This document shows, in pieces, positions 10,538-22,424 of a stretch of DNA of 64,000 nucleotides. The translations under genes and the position numbers were made by a program. The stretch covers positions 248,001 to 312,000 of the forward strand of contig JAVXUO010002083.1 of NCBI GenBank assembly GCA_033065855.1, written 5' to 3'. The notes below the pieces were generated by a model. The model worked only from the letters and a program-made list of their open reading frames with translations, had not been told where the DNA came from and searched no databases. Every line of letters starts with the position of its first letter. Position 1 is the stretch's first letter. Source of the DNA: Escallonia rubra (taxonomy: Eukaryota > Streptophyta > Magnoliopsida > Escalloniales > Escalloniaceae).

Positions 10538-10928
10538 CTAAATTGCATATTATCTTGTTGCAATCGATATATAAGTGCTCATTGATATATGAGAAATAAT
10601 GAGTAAATATAAAATAGATATTGGTTACGAAATTTTTGTGTTATAAGTGTTCTCATTTTTTTTTCTTTTAACTTTCAATATATGTTTATTTGGGTTTGCC
10701 TAGTATCATGTATGTGAAATTATTAACAAATGTTACTAAAAATAGATTAACTTATCATAGTTTGATTTGGTTTGTAATCGGTTTAAAAAGTGTGAACCGT
10801 GAAGTGAACCGAACCAAGGTCGGTATGAGAAATGTGAAACTAAACCGTTAAGATTTTTAGACGGTTCGGATTGGAGTGGTTCGTTTGAGCGATTCGGATC
10901 GGTTTAAACGGTTTGATGCTCATCCCTA
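10246..10928. mobile_element. Non-autonomous hAT-type element
   Basis: A 683-bp element with short terminal inverted repeats: the left end reads TAGAGGTGAGCA and the right end, read inward, TAGGGATGAGCA. It is flanked by 8-base repeats ccaggaag (10238-10245) and ccaagaag (10929-10936), 7 of 8 identical; 8-bp duplications are characteristic of hAT transposons. The interior has many gaaccg/cggttc blocks in inverted arrangement and an (AT)n tract at about 10484-10535. No transposase. Confidence 0.85.
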
Positions 10929-10936
10929 CCAAGAAG

Positions 10937-13064
10937 CACGCTCCCCCACTAGTTAAAGTCAAAAACCACCTATGAATGTAAACTCATAGAACAACCAAAA
11001 GTCTCAAAATCCATTCTGTGAATGTTATTTGGAAATTTCTTTTGTGACTAAGATGAGAATGTCAGTTAGAGGCGCGGGTTGGGACATGCAGAAGCAACAA
11101 ATGAAGATTAGATGACAGAATAGTGAGCATAGGGAAAGGCGGGTTGGGAGTGCTACTGGAAAAGGCGAGACGGATCGGGACGGGAACGGGTTTTCTAAAC
11201 GAACTTAGGATCGGGTATGGTAATGGATTTACATGACCCGGTAGCGGGGCAGGGCGGGGTTTCAGTGCTAAGGTGGGTATGGATTTTATGAGATCCGCAT
11301 CCGCCCCGCCCCATTGTCATTCCTATTCATGACACTTGTTGGTTCATTATAAATAGGTCTTTTGTCCATAGATTTGCTCATTCCGAATATTCGTTCTCTC
11401 TCGCAGAAAATTCCTATCCACCGACTACTTTGCAATAATCAAAAAGTTCTGTGCTTATCTTGGAACGTAGATTTACTGTTACCCATATTCAGCTTATAAA
11501 AGAGCAAATACTGTTTTAAAGAAACAGTGCATATCATTCGACTAGAGAATTCTCCATTCATTCTGCGATTACGGTGGAACTCGAGCTTTGGTGTGGACGT
11601 TGCTCAATCCCTCTTTGGCCAAAAACACGTCTGCAACATGACGAGTTTGTTCTATAAGCTTTTAGGGGTTGTTAATGAAGTGTTTAACCACTAACAATTT
11701 GTATGATATTTCTATTTATTGTGGTTGTTGTGATTTAGGGGTTATTAAGGAACATAGTTTGAGGGTTATTCTGGCAGTGATTTTGAGTTTATACAGTGAG
11801 AGGAGCTGATGGGTATTCCCCTCGTTCTTTAAATTATTTTCCATCTTGTTTATGTTATGCTGCTATTTATCCCTGTCTACAAATGTTGTAAATCCATGAA
11901 ATTTTTTGGTTGCAACCCGAATTTTAGCAAGAGACCCTGCAACAAACCGAGTTAGACGAAGAGCCTCTGACCCCCTAGAACCAAAGTGTTTCCATCCAGA
12001 TGCCAACTTAAGCAAAATGATGAATACTTTGAATCTGAATCCCTCTGTAGAATTCATATTACAGTGTCTTCAAAGTTCTCTGATTGCAGTTTTTGGTGTC
12101 GCCCAAGTGATTAGCTGGTTTGTCTAACTCAAAACTACACACCAGATTTTCCTTTGCTGAAACTCTTGGTGTTTCTAATGTCAATTGATACTTGTTTTCT
12201 ATAATTGAAATGTTGATGTGGGATGCACTTAAAAGCACCAAAACACAGAGTCTGATGTTGCATTTGCCCTTCAGACTATACGAGCATGGTGCGACAGAAA
12301 TGTTTTTCTCGTTCACTGTCCATGGACTCATTTGTGTCACTCAATAATACCAATGAGAACTTGGAAAAAGACATACATGTAGCGGTAAAATTCGTGAATT
12401 TTAACTATTAGAAAGACTGGTTCGCTGATCTTCATGCTGGCATATTCAGTAGAAGGCGCCAGCGCGATTTGAATTTGATTTTTGTACGTAACATTTGAAA
12501 AATTGCTGTGTGCATTCAAGAAAATTGTTGGAGCCTCTAGTTTAAGAACAAAGTTGATCAGGTTGTGTTCCCTAGCCCGGCAGAGCAGCTGGAATCTCAC
12601 GCTCAAAAGACTCGGTGGTGCATTCAAAATGGTTTGGAATGACCATGCTTTCAGTCGACCGCAGCTATTGGATTAGGTCAAAAATGGTAACCGGCTATCA
12701 AATCAAATATGATAACCGGCAATAATCTTGCAAGCTACCTCTTGAATGTTATCTGGCACAAGATGACTGACAAATTATGACACAGAAAGTTGAGAAGCAA
12801 GTTCGTCGTAGCTCAAAGTGGGAATCCATGGCTTTATCTTAATAAATAAGTGTTCCAAAAATGTTGAAAGCTATGTCATTGATATGAGTACCATACGATC
12901 ATCACAACATAACAAATAGATGTTACTGCAGGTGGCTTTGGTGTGTTCTTGTTGGTGGGGTGTTTGTGCGTGTGAGAGAGAGAGAGAAGGTGCGACTGTA
13001 ATGTGTGTGTGGCGAGAGAGACAGAGGTGAAGCGAAAGAGGGTTAGAAAACTTACTAGGTACGC
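10937..13064. other. Anonymous sequence with a GC-rich repeat fragment
   Basis: No gene recognised. 11110-11320 is a GC-rich block ending ccgccccgccccattgtc, which resembles one end of the inverted-repeat elements whose tips read atgacaatggggcgggg; the matching left tip is missing, so it looks truncated. 12940-13025 carries ga/gt microsatellite sequence. Confidence 0.45.
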
Positions 13065-14150
13065 CAAGGGTGTATTTGAAATTCATTTCAATTTTTAGTT
13101 TAGTTTTTTTTTAGAACCTATTCGAAACTCTTTTTGAGTTTTCTTCTTTTACTAAATTGATAGGTTGTTTGAAATAGTTTTGTATAAATGGTTTTTACTT
13201 TTGTTTTTGTTTTTTTCCCTATTTTATCTTTCTTATCTTTTCTTTCATTTTTCAATATTTGAGAAGTTTTTATGAATTTTTATGTTCAATAACAAGAAGC
13301 GTCTCCACCATGACTAACTACCTTCTCTGCCACCATCCTACTACTGCTATAGCAGTAACACACTAGTTTGCGTATTAAAGTTTCATTGGTTTAATTGGAG
13401 TTTGATTGGGTGAATGGGTTTGATTGACTTGAAATTTACCTGCGCAGATCGAAGATATTAGGGCTAATTGATGGATGAAATCTTTTGATAGTGTTTGTTA
13501 CAAGAACAATGGTGGTTGGTATGATGGTGATTTTGATTTAGAAATGTGATGGTGCCGTGGTGGCGACCGATGTTAGAGAATTTGGTGTTCGACGGTGTTG
13601 ATTACTGGTGGTGGTGGTTGTTGTTGTTATCAGTGGCTATGGTGGTTGGTGGTGTTCGTCGGTGTTGGTCAGTGGTGGTGGTGATGGCGTCGTGTTGGTC
13701 AATAGTGGTGGTGGCGACTGTCAATGGCTGTGGTGGCTGGGGTGCTGGCAAGTTTGATGTTCGGGTGTGTTGATCAATGATGGTGACAGATTGGCGGTTG
13801 GTGATTGTGGTTGACAGTGTTTGTAATTTGGTGTTTAGGGGGTGTTAGTCATTGGTGATGGTGGCGATCAATGGTAATGGTGGTTGACAATGTTGGTGTT
13901 CTTGGGTGGTACGTGTTGGCGATGCAAATTGAAGGAAAGAAGAGACATAAATGCTTTCAACAAAAGTTGAAAGATGGATTAAAAAAAAAAACTCAAAACT
14001 GAAAACTGAAAGTTGAAAATTTTTAAAATAGAGTTTTTAAAAATAGCCCAATTTGGAAAACTGAAGGTAAAAAATAAAAATAAAAACTGTTTGTAAAATG
14101 ACGATATTTTTTTTTGTTTTAAAATTGAAAATAAAATATATTTCAAATGT
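13065..14150. mobile_element. Possible inverted-repeat element with a GGTGG-rich core
   Basis: The left edge (TTTGAAATTCATTTCAAT near 13075) and the right edge, read in reverse complement (TTTGAAATATATTTTATT), are similar, and both are followed inward by further related A/T-rich blocks. The core (13500-13920) is dominated by GGTGGTGG. A protein frame across the core (13546-13773) is a by-product of composition. No target duplication is identified, so this stays tentative. Confidence 0.4.
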
Positions 14151-14317
14151 TAATTAAATGTGGCTGTTAGAATTTGGACTTAGGCTTGGGTTTGGGCTCT
14201 ATGTTCATATAAGTGGGCTTAGGTTTTTAGGCTAAATGGTTTGAGGGCTTACAGGTTTAAACTTAATTTATATTAGAATAAGTTTATATGGTTTTTGAGT
14301 TTTGAATATATTATAAT

Positions 14318-14794
14318 AGTGTGTTTGGATGTAGAATTTCAAAGTACCTTATGTTTCAAAATTAATTCAATCTAAAATTCATTGATTTACAAATTTATAG
14401 AATTGCTGATTTAGTATTTGGTCGGTTTTTAAGAAGTGAGTATTTTATATGTGAATTTACATCTGAAAAATTGAACCCAGATAACAATTTGATGGTGTAT
14501 GGAATATTACCAGTGAGAGAGAGATTTCTTTTTTAGTGGAATAAGGTTGCTAAAATTATGGAGATAAAAAAAAGTCACTTTCTACCTACTTTTGTGGTAA
14601 GAATTTGCCAAATAACTAGTCTGGACTAGTTATTTTGTGGAGAGGTTTTAGCACACCAAATTCCCTTTTCAAATCCCTCCTCAAAGTTGGTAAATCCATC
14701 TCATCATAATCCAAACAAGAAATTTGGTATGATATATTTGCAAATCTTCTATAAAAGTGAAATCTCCAGTTTAATTACCTCATCTAAACACACT
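14318..14794. mobile_element. Small inverted-repeat (MITE-like) element
   Basis: The left tip is agtgtgtttggatg (14318) and the right tip, read inward, is agtgtgtttagatg (14794). About 477 bp, AT-rich, no coding capacity. The flanking bases do not give an obvious target duplication, so the superfamily is not assigned. Confidence 0.6.
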
Positions 14795-14989
14795 CTAATT
14801 GACTAATTATTCAGGCGAGTCGTTAATGAACATATTCATGAACACTTTAGATTGTTCATGTTCGACTCGTTTTATAAACAAAATTTAAAAATCTATCCAT
14901 ACAATCGAAGATAAACGAGTTATTTGAAAAACGAATAACGAACCGGTAATGAATAGTTTTGTTCATATATAGCCCTAAAAGTTAGTTAG

Positions 14990-15330
14990 AATTTTCAATT
15001 TACAATCTATTTCACACAACAATCTAAACAAGTCAAGTGGCACATTATGATTTTGACGTAGATAACTACACAAGAAGCTTGTCAATTCTAGCCTAAAGGC
15101 CAAATTTATAGTTACCCATATAGCCAAAAACAAACGTTGCTAAGGGGCGAGTAAATTATGTCACTAATCGGAGTACAAATATAAGAGTACACACCATTTG
15201 TTAAGATTAGAAACAAGTATAAGAGTACACACCAAAAAAGATAAGATAGCAAATTATTGAAACAATAATATAATTTTAAAGAGGTGATGCCTCCTCCCTT
15301 ACCTCATATCTCGCGCGAAAATTATTGTTT
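14990..15330 (-). repeat. Fragment of the long-LTR retroelement family
   Basis: Matches, in the same orientation, parts of the LTR sequence found at 25920-26000 and 27480-28030 (shared phrases such as acaacaatctaaac, gtcacta(a)tcggagtac and ttacct(c/t)at). It is a decayed fragment with no coding content. Confidence 0.5.
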
Positions 15331-15899
15331 TCTTTTCTTTGTAGAATAAAAGAATGGCGTTAATTTATAATAATTTTAATAATACACGAGTTCTTAGGGC
15401 ACCTTGTGGTGCACTACAACTTTCAGCAATTATCAAGACAGACCATGATTACTCCAAATTCCTATGGTGCACTACGGCGGAGAGATGGTGGTCGTTGTGG
15501 TGGCGATTGTGGCGGAAATAGGGCTCTTGGTGGTGGTGCTTTGGGGATGGAATGGTGTCGAATTGGGGCCAGAGATGATTTTAGAAAGGAAAAAGGAGAG
15601 TTGGACTGTTTGGCTATAGATATACGCTGTACGGCGTTGGATTTGATCATGGGTACATTTATGCTGACTTTGTATTTGCACACGTATCGCGTGTATCACG
15701 GTAGCTCGTACCGAAAACTTGATTTGGTCTAATATTTTTTGGTATTACGTAACTATCAATCTATAATAATGATAAATGACATTTCAAATTTTTTTATAAA
15801 AATGACACAAAATTAAAATTTTTAATTGATAAGTAGTTCCTACAAAAAACGATGAACTACTAGCCTGTTGGCGAGTAGAAAAGATACTACATTACTCTT
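15331..15899. other. Anonymous sequence before the PIF element
   Basis: A frame at 15406-15732 spans a GGTGG-rich patch, and its opposite strand is open in two more frames, so no gene is called. AT-rich sequence follows. Confidence 0.45.
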
Positions 15900-18800
15900 G
15901 GGTCCGATTGGCAAACGGAATTGAAATTAGAATTTGGAATTGCAATACAATTCCAATTCCATAGGAATTGGAATTGATTTGGAATTGAATGAAATTTGTA
16001 ATTCCATTGATTGGTTAGCACAAAAAATTAGATCTAAGAATTGAAATTGCTAAAGTCAAAAAAATAAAAGGTAAATATTCAAAACGAATGTTTCAAGTTT
16101 TTTTTTTTTTTTTTATCAAATTATACCCTACGCCACCCCACCCAACAAAAGAAAAAGAAAATACACGTAAGATGACTTAGTACAAAATAAAAATAAAAAT
16201 GAGCTCAGTAAAATACACATGATGAGACCAAGTATAAAATAAATAAATGAGTCAATTTTTTTGTTCTTTAAAGATAACATCAGTCAACATTACCACAAAT
16301 CCAACTAAAAAAATATTCAACCAACAACCACCATAAATCCACCATAGTTCTTGAGAATGCACCACATATTACGTTGTTTCAACAATAAAATAGCTCCTAA
16401 GAGTAACATGCCTGACATACAGTAATAAGATATCCATGAGATATACAATAATAAGAAAATATATGCTAAAGAAATAACATTTCAGATAGGTAATTAGCTA
16501 TTGTATCAAACTCCTCGTCCATGCCTCGCTTGATATTCGGCGAACATGTCATTAGCTAAATTCTCTCTAAATGTTGTCCATTCAGGCGTAAGTTGAACAG
16601 ATCTTATAACTTCCTCATCGCTCGTGTCATCTCGAATTTGAGCAGCTGCTAATTCTGCATCAACCTCAGTTAATAATCTTGCTTCTTGTCCAATTTGCTC
16701 CTCTCGTATGAAATTGTGCAAAATGCAACATGCATTGACTATTTGAACCTAGAATACGAAGTACAATGATAAAAAGAATCAGTTTCTCACCTATCATATA
16801 CTATATATGTATGCACAAAATTATAAATCAACAATCTACCACTCACTATATCACCTGTATTTTTACATCAAAGAAAGACGCGGTTCTAAGAATTGCCCAC
16901 GGTTTCTTCAGCAACCAAAATGTTCTTTCAATCGCATTCCTTGCGGTTGAGTGAGAAGTTTAAACAACTCTTTATAAGTACTTGGATTATTCCCACTAGC
17001 TGCCCATTCATAAGATGGTAATGTGTTAAACGATAAGGAGCTAAAAAACCAGGTCCATTTGCATATCCAGCATCAACTAAATAATATTTTCCTACATTGT
17101 AGAATTTGCATCATAAACTTGAATTAATCCATTCCCATTCTCTCTAGGATTGAAAAAGACAGACAAGTGACATACCACGTGGCACGATATAGGGGCGCAC
17201 TCGAGTTAGGGCATTCCTCAGTACCCTAGAATCTGATGCAGATCCCTCCCACCCGGGTAATACATAAACAATTTTCATGTCTTTATCACAAACTCCGAGG
17301 ACATTAGTCACGATTTGTTGCTTCCTATTTCCGTATCGACCCTGATCTTGGCGATGAACGGTAAGAGGAACATATGTTCCATCTAAGGCTCCAAGACAAT
17401 TCTAAGTAAAAGCACAAAAAATGTCATATTAAATTGACTATACAAAGCAATACAAAATGTGCATAATCACATAGATCGTCTTTCTCATCTTAAACCATCT
17501 CCATTTTTCATCTTCCACAGCCTTTAAGTTTGCCTCCTGGACTTTATATAATCTTCAGTCAACTTAAGAACCGCTTTTAACACTTTACCAAACTGCCTAC
17601 TAATAGTTTTCTCCAGAACGAATGTAAAATCCTTTTATTACCCGAAATTTAGTATTGTGAGTAAGAACATGTAAAAACATGGTTACTGCTTCTTCAACAT
17701 ATACATGCCCGCAATCACGCAACCCTCCTTTCTTACGTAAGATACCACAAAGTTTAGCAAATGAATTTTTAGTTACACGTAACTGGTCATACCAATTATC
17801 ATCACTTCCATTATATAAGTGCCTCAATATTTTCTCCCTTAACGTGTTCGAGTCATCAGTAGGTTGTTTCTCAACATATTTTTTATGATACCAAATTGCT
17901 AAAGATGCCACGGTGACTCCAATTCCTTGTAACATTAACCTTCTCCTTTTCACTGTCATAATCCCATCCTCGTCATTTTCGTTGGATGAAAAGGATCTTA
18001 ACGTAGTATTATCCATATGACAGATACAAAAGCACTCTTAGATACTATCAAATAGTTCTACCAGTTCTGCACAGATACAAAAGCACTCTTAGATACTATA
18101 AAAATGAAAACTGAATTGGTTGCAACCAACGACAGCAATAATTTTAAACTCAAGCATCAGTTGCACCAACTTTATCAAATCAGCATTTTAAGAGAGAAGA
18201 TAAATACGTTCTCTAGGGTAACAAGGTTTTCTGCCTCATGTTCTAAACTCAAAAGGCATGCTGTATCATAACACCACAATAAGCTCAATCAACATCAGCA
18301 TCTTAGATTCAAAATACCAAAGTCTCCGAACATCATACAACCATTCTATCCAACATCAACAACAACAGGACAAGTTTACCGGTTTGTTCGTCTTCCAAAT
18401 ATACACGAATTGGAGCATCCTAGATGCATTGTAGTCGGAAGTCTGCCAACCTTTACAATATGGAACGGTGCTACAGTACTTACACTGTACAGTAAACGTG
18501 GCCCCAGCTGTTTATATGTGCATGCAGGTGCAAGAGCGGCAAGAAGGAAGTGCTTGCGATGGGTGTGGTGCACATGAAAGTGTTGAGTATGTGTTGAATG
18601 TGTGTGGGAATGTGAGAAATAGAAAGGAGCAAGACTGGAGCAGCCATTGTAGTGAAGTGGTTGGTGTGTGTTTGGATAATTGGTGCACGACATAGTGCGT
18701 GTAGTTGTAGCAGCCAAGTGTGTGTAATGTGTGTGTATATGTGTGAGAAGATGTCTTCGGGGGATGGAAAATGGGTGCAAGGCAGCTCATGTATGAGTGG

Positions 18801-20170
18801 ATGCAGAGGGTTATTTTCATGGTGTGACAGTTGGTGAAGGTATTGAAATTGAGTAAGATGGGTGTGGGTAGATTTAAGGATGATGTGTAGTATGTTGTGT
18901 ATATAGTGTATGTTTTGGTGGGTACAAGAGACAAGTATGAGAGAGAGTGAACTGAGTGGTGGTTAATGGGTGTGAGAGTTACAAATGGGTTTGCAAATTT
19001 TATATATTTTGATGAGAGAGTGAACTGAGCGATATCACTAATGCTGAAGTACTGCAAAAGATGAGCAGCAAACTGACCACTCTCACCTCTCTGGATATGG
19101 ATTCTGTCAATGGTTCAGATCTTCAGTTATTGATGGAAGAGTTGCTGGGAAAGAATATATCACTAAAGAAGTTGAGGATTTAATATTGAGTATATGTAGA
19201 CTCACACAGAGACATGAATACCTGATATGCCTCCATTGAAATCAGTTTCATCGAACAGTTGGTGTGCATTTCGTCACTCTCTATCTAACGCCTATTTGTC
19301 AGGGACATTTCGTCGAACAGTTGGTGTGCATTTTACGCAATAAACATAAATATTGCAGTGTTGCTTTATGGGTCTTTTCTGTTTTTCTTCTTCTCGATTC
19401 ATACTCTTCTTCTTTTTATTTCTCTATGATCGAGACCACTCGCTTGCTCTTGATACGTTGATTTGCCGTTGCCCTCTTTTCTTGGTTGCCACTGCTTGTT
19501 CTTGTATCTATCTCTCTTTGCCTAGAAATGTTACTCTTCATCTATCTATCTCTCCCCTCAGGTACCCAGTGCGTGTTGCGAATGTATCTAAGCAACATTC
19601 GAATTTCTGAAAAAAATAATTAAGAACACATATATAATGTTGGATGTGCACCTATCCGCATCCAAAACGCACCAGCACCTTATCGGCACCCGGTGCCGAT
19701 ACTTTGGCTAAAATGAAGCACCCATGCTTCATAATAAGACATTTATACTCTAGCCATATAAGCAGGGGAAGAACAACACAAATTCTACAGAAACTGTGGG
19801 GAATCGGTAGAGAGGAAGATGAACCAACCTCAAGTACAGTAAGCAGCGAAGGAGAGTAGGTGAAATTGCAAGTTGAAACCCAACTTCTTAAGCCATTGAA
19901 GAAGGAGAGTGATGCTTAGCTGCCATGGTGAGGTTGATCAAAGAAAAGAGAGGAGGAAGATAGCTCGGACAGGCGGGCGTCGGGCAGAGGCTGTGAGTCG
20001 TGAAGAGAGAAATATAATGCGCTGCAATTCGAAATTTGACACTGGGCAATAAGAATTGAATCATGAGTCTTATAGTGCATTTTAAATTTCTAAGAATTGG
20101 GCTTGAATTGTAATTCAAATTCTAAATAATTTGTCAAAACAGCAGAATTATAATTCTTAGGGTCCAATTT
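15900..20170 (-). mobile_element. PIF/Harbinger DNA transposon, decayed
   Basis: It contains a transposase pseudogene on the minus strand (16506-18016). The left edge near 15902 begins GGGTCCGATTGGCAAACG and is followed by gaattg/caattc-rich sequence. The right edge near 20090-20168 shows the matching inverted pattern (gaattgtaattcaaattc...tttgtcaaaac, then gggtcc). Inverted termini full of AATTG words fit the PIF/Harbinger group. The right end is imperfect and the 3-bp target duplication is not resolved. The rest of the interior (18030-20000) has GT-rich simple sequence and no second ORF that I recognise. Confidence 0.7.
16506..18016 (-). pseudogene. PIF/Harbinger (HARBI1-like) transposase, broken
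   Basis: Begins ATG at 18016 (MDNTTLRSF) and ends with HGRGV before a stop at 16506. The N-terminal part has the helix-rich region ending EEAVTMFLHVLTHNTKFRVI. One extra A in the codon run for SGET (about 17601-17606) shifts the frame. Further frame changes follow, and likely introns lie at about 17402-17470, 17087-17175 and 16750-16855 (GT..AG ends). The catalytic acidic residues of the DDE nuclease can still be traced: D in LGALDGTYV, D in YYLVDAGYA and E in AIERTFWLLKKPW, followed by CILHNFIREEQ. The protein would cut and join transposon ends, but this copy cannot make it. Confidence 0.85.
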
Positions 20171-20221
20171 CAAAATCAATCTCAATTCCAAGGCCAATTC
20201 TTATAGTCCGATTGGATCACA

Positions 20222-20292
20222 GAATAGTTATCCATATGATAGGTCATATGGATAACTATTCTACAAATAGTTATCCATATGATAGGTCATAT
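20222..20292. repeat. Perfect 18-bp palindrome plus a third partial copy
   Basis: Bases 20222-20239 (gaatagttatccatatga) are the exact reverse complement of 20244-20261, with a 4-base tagg loop. After five bases, 20267-20292 repeats the left arm and loop again (atagttatccatatgatagg and on). It lies just outside the right edge of the PIF element. Confidence 0.9.
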
Positions 20293-20362
20293 ATTAAGAA
20301 ACAGACAAAAAATGCGACGTAGGAAAGAAGATTCCTTCGTAGCAGCATGTCATGTACCCGGT

Positions 20363-20839
20363 CAGTGGCGGAGGGGTGGCACAGCGGGCACGTTCCCACC
20401 TCCACCATTTGGCATGAAAAAGGCTTTATGCTACGAGTTTTATATTAATAATAATAATATAGTCTTGTTACTTTGAAGCCCTTCCGAAAATTTATGGATT
20501 TCAATAACTTTTTCGAAGACATTGTTCTTTTTTAGTGTACACAAAATTATTACTACCACATAACAATCAACAAATTCTAATACTTGGTTTTACTTTCACT
20601 TTTTTCGCTATAAATGTCCAAAGCAGATACTTTTTCGCTATAAATGTCCAAAGCAGATACACATTTATTTATTTTAGGGATACTTTATTGATTTTAATGT
20701 CCAAAGCAGATTGCAAGTACAAAAGAGAGAATGCGAAATTTATAGTAAGCTTCATCTTTATTAGTTTTGAACCAAACACATTAAGATATCTCTAAAACTT
20801 TGGTGCCCAACTTATAAAGGATTTCTGGCTCCGCTACTG
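20363..20839. mobile_element. hAT-type MITE with CAGTGGCGGA ends
   Basis: A 477-bp element whose left end reads CAGTGGCGGAG and whose right end, read inward, reads CAGTAGCGGAG. Flanks are tacccggt (20355-20362) and tacccagt (20840-20847), an 8-base duplication with one mismatch, as expected for hAT. The interior has an exact 30-bp tandem duplication (20601-20630 and 20631-20660) with a further partial copy near 20692. No transposase. Confidence 0.87.
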
Positions 20840-20847
20840 TACCCAGT

Positions 20848-22400
20848 CGTGGGAGATGTCAATTTGTGCATGGCAAGTAAAAGCGGCTAACTGGATTTGG
20901 ACTGTCGATGCCCTGTAAATAATGTATTGGTGGAAGTCTGATACTATATAGCAAAATTCGTATATAATAGGGCTAACTGGTTCAGTGATATCCCTAGTGT
21001 CCGACATCTGAGAAAACATAAAATGAGGAGTTTGTCTGTAATGCAAGTTGAAACAACTTCTTCTCTTTAGCCCATTTAGTAGCGATAAGTAATCCTTTTG
21101 TCAACGCAATTATTTCATCAGATGCTAAGGTTGGTATTGCTGCAGAACCGCATCCGACGTTTCTACTTTTCATGCTTAAAACCCAATACCAGCTTTCAGA
21201 GTTATTCTATTGAAACATACAGCCAACCACAGTGAGATTGGTTTTAATCTTTCACAAGAGCACAGTAAGGGGGTAATATGGATTATAATTGTTAGGGGAA
21301 AATTAAATCTTGTTTTTCCATAAGGGACAGGTTGGGTCATGACTTTATTTGAACTGTACTAAAAAATGTTTTGGGAGAGGTCACTGATGTTATCAATAGT
21401 GTGTTGAGGATGGAAATTTTTTTGGTGAAAGATGAGATTATTCCGATGGATCCAGATGCACCAAACTGTGGACAAAATCTAGATAGTCTTAGGAAGTTGA
21501 GGCTTAGATGTTTAGGGTCACTGAAGCAAGTTATCACCCATTCCATTAGAGAGGAGACGATGTCATGACTGCGAATACCATAGAGGCCTAAGAGAACTAT
21601 AACTAAGGAAGGGGTGATCCGCCGTTTCTGGAAGACTGAGGCATACTGGATAGAGGTCCGAAGCAGTGATCTGTACTTTATAAAGGTGTATGTGCATAGG
21701 TAGTTTCCCCAAAGAACTTGCCTGATTAGGAAGTTCATTTTTTGAGGGGTGGGAAAAGCCCACATTTTTTCCATACTCTGGATGTGAGAGCAGGTCAGTT
21801 GGACCGAACTCCACGAGAATTGAGTGATCTCTCTCTGATTTTTTTATAGCATATGATATGTAGAGGCATCGGCGAAATCCTCTGAAGTGGTTTTACTGCA
21901 TACTCGGGTATTTTCAATTGGATGAGCAGAGATGTGGATAGCTAGGACCCTGAAGTGGTTTCATGACTTTATTCTTAACAATACCTACCGGATCATGGGA
22001 TAGTTGCAAACCTGTGGTAGGTGTTCGTGCAATATTAGGAATCCATTGATCATCCCAAATAAAAATGTTGTGAATCCGTGCCATTCTTTAATGACTTTAC
22101 TCCTCGTCAGAATGCACCGCCATCGCCATCACTTTCAAGACTATTGAATAAGGTTTTCCTAATGCAATACTTGCCAGTCAAGACCTTTGCAAGCAGACTG
22201 TCCGGCTCTTTCACGATTTACTAGCTTGTTTTGGCCAAACTGCTTGGTCATTGAGACCAACATCCTTGAATCCAAGACCACCCTGACTTTTGGGAAGGTA
22301 TGCCAATTGATCCAGTGCACTGTTCTTTTATGTTCTTCGCTTTCCACAAGACTTTTGGGGGCACACCGTTCTTGAATTTTACGAAAAAGTTCCATAAAGA
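20848..22400 (-). pseudogene. Decayed LINE ORF2: RT tail, zf-RVT and RNase H
   Basis: Minus-strand frames in order match the 3' half of plant L1 ORF2. They are KRTVHWINWHTFPK and, after a frameshift, GGLGFKD (about 22320-22230); a zf-RVT segment with CLSLPETADHPFLSY (about 21645-21595); and an RNase H-like piece with SDEIIALTKGLLIATKW (about 21130-21070). Several stops and frameshifts separate them. ORF1, the endonuclease and the RT core are absent. The hAT element at 20363-20839 sits against its 3' side and may have interrupted it. Confidence 0.7.
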
Positions 22401-22424
22401 ACTCCTCCTACGTGTAACAATATC

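Noticed and set aside
18376-19057. Minus-strand frames of 134 and 181 codons rich in Thr/His/Ser
   Set aside because: They read a GT-rich simple-sequence region inside the PIF element in two phases; no domain or conserved motif.
19250-19335. Direct repeat tcgaacagttggtgtgcattt, two copies
   Set aside because: Two short copies without inverted ends, coding content or flank duplication; not enough to call an element.
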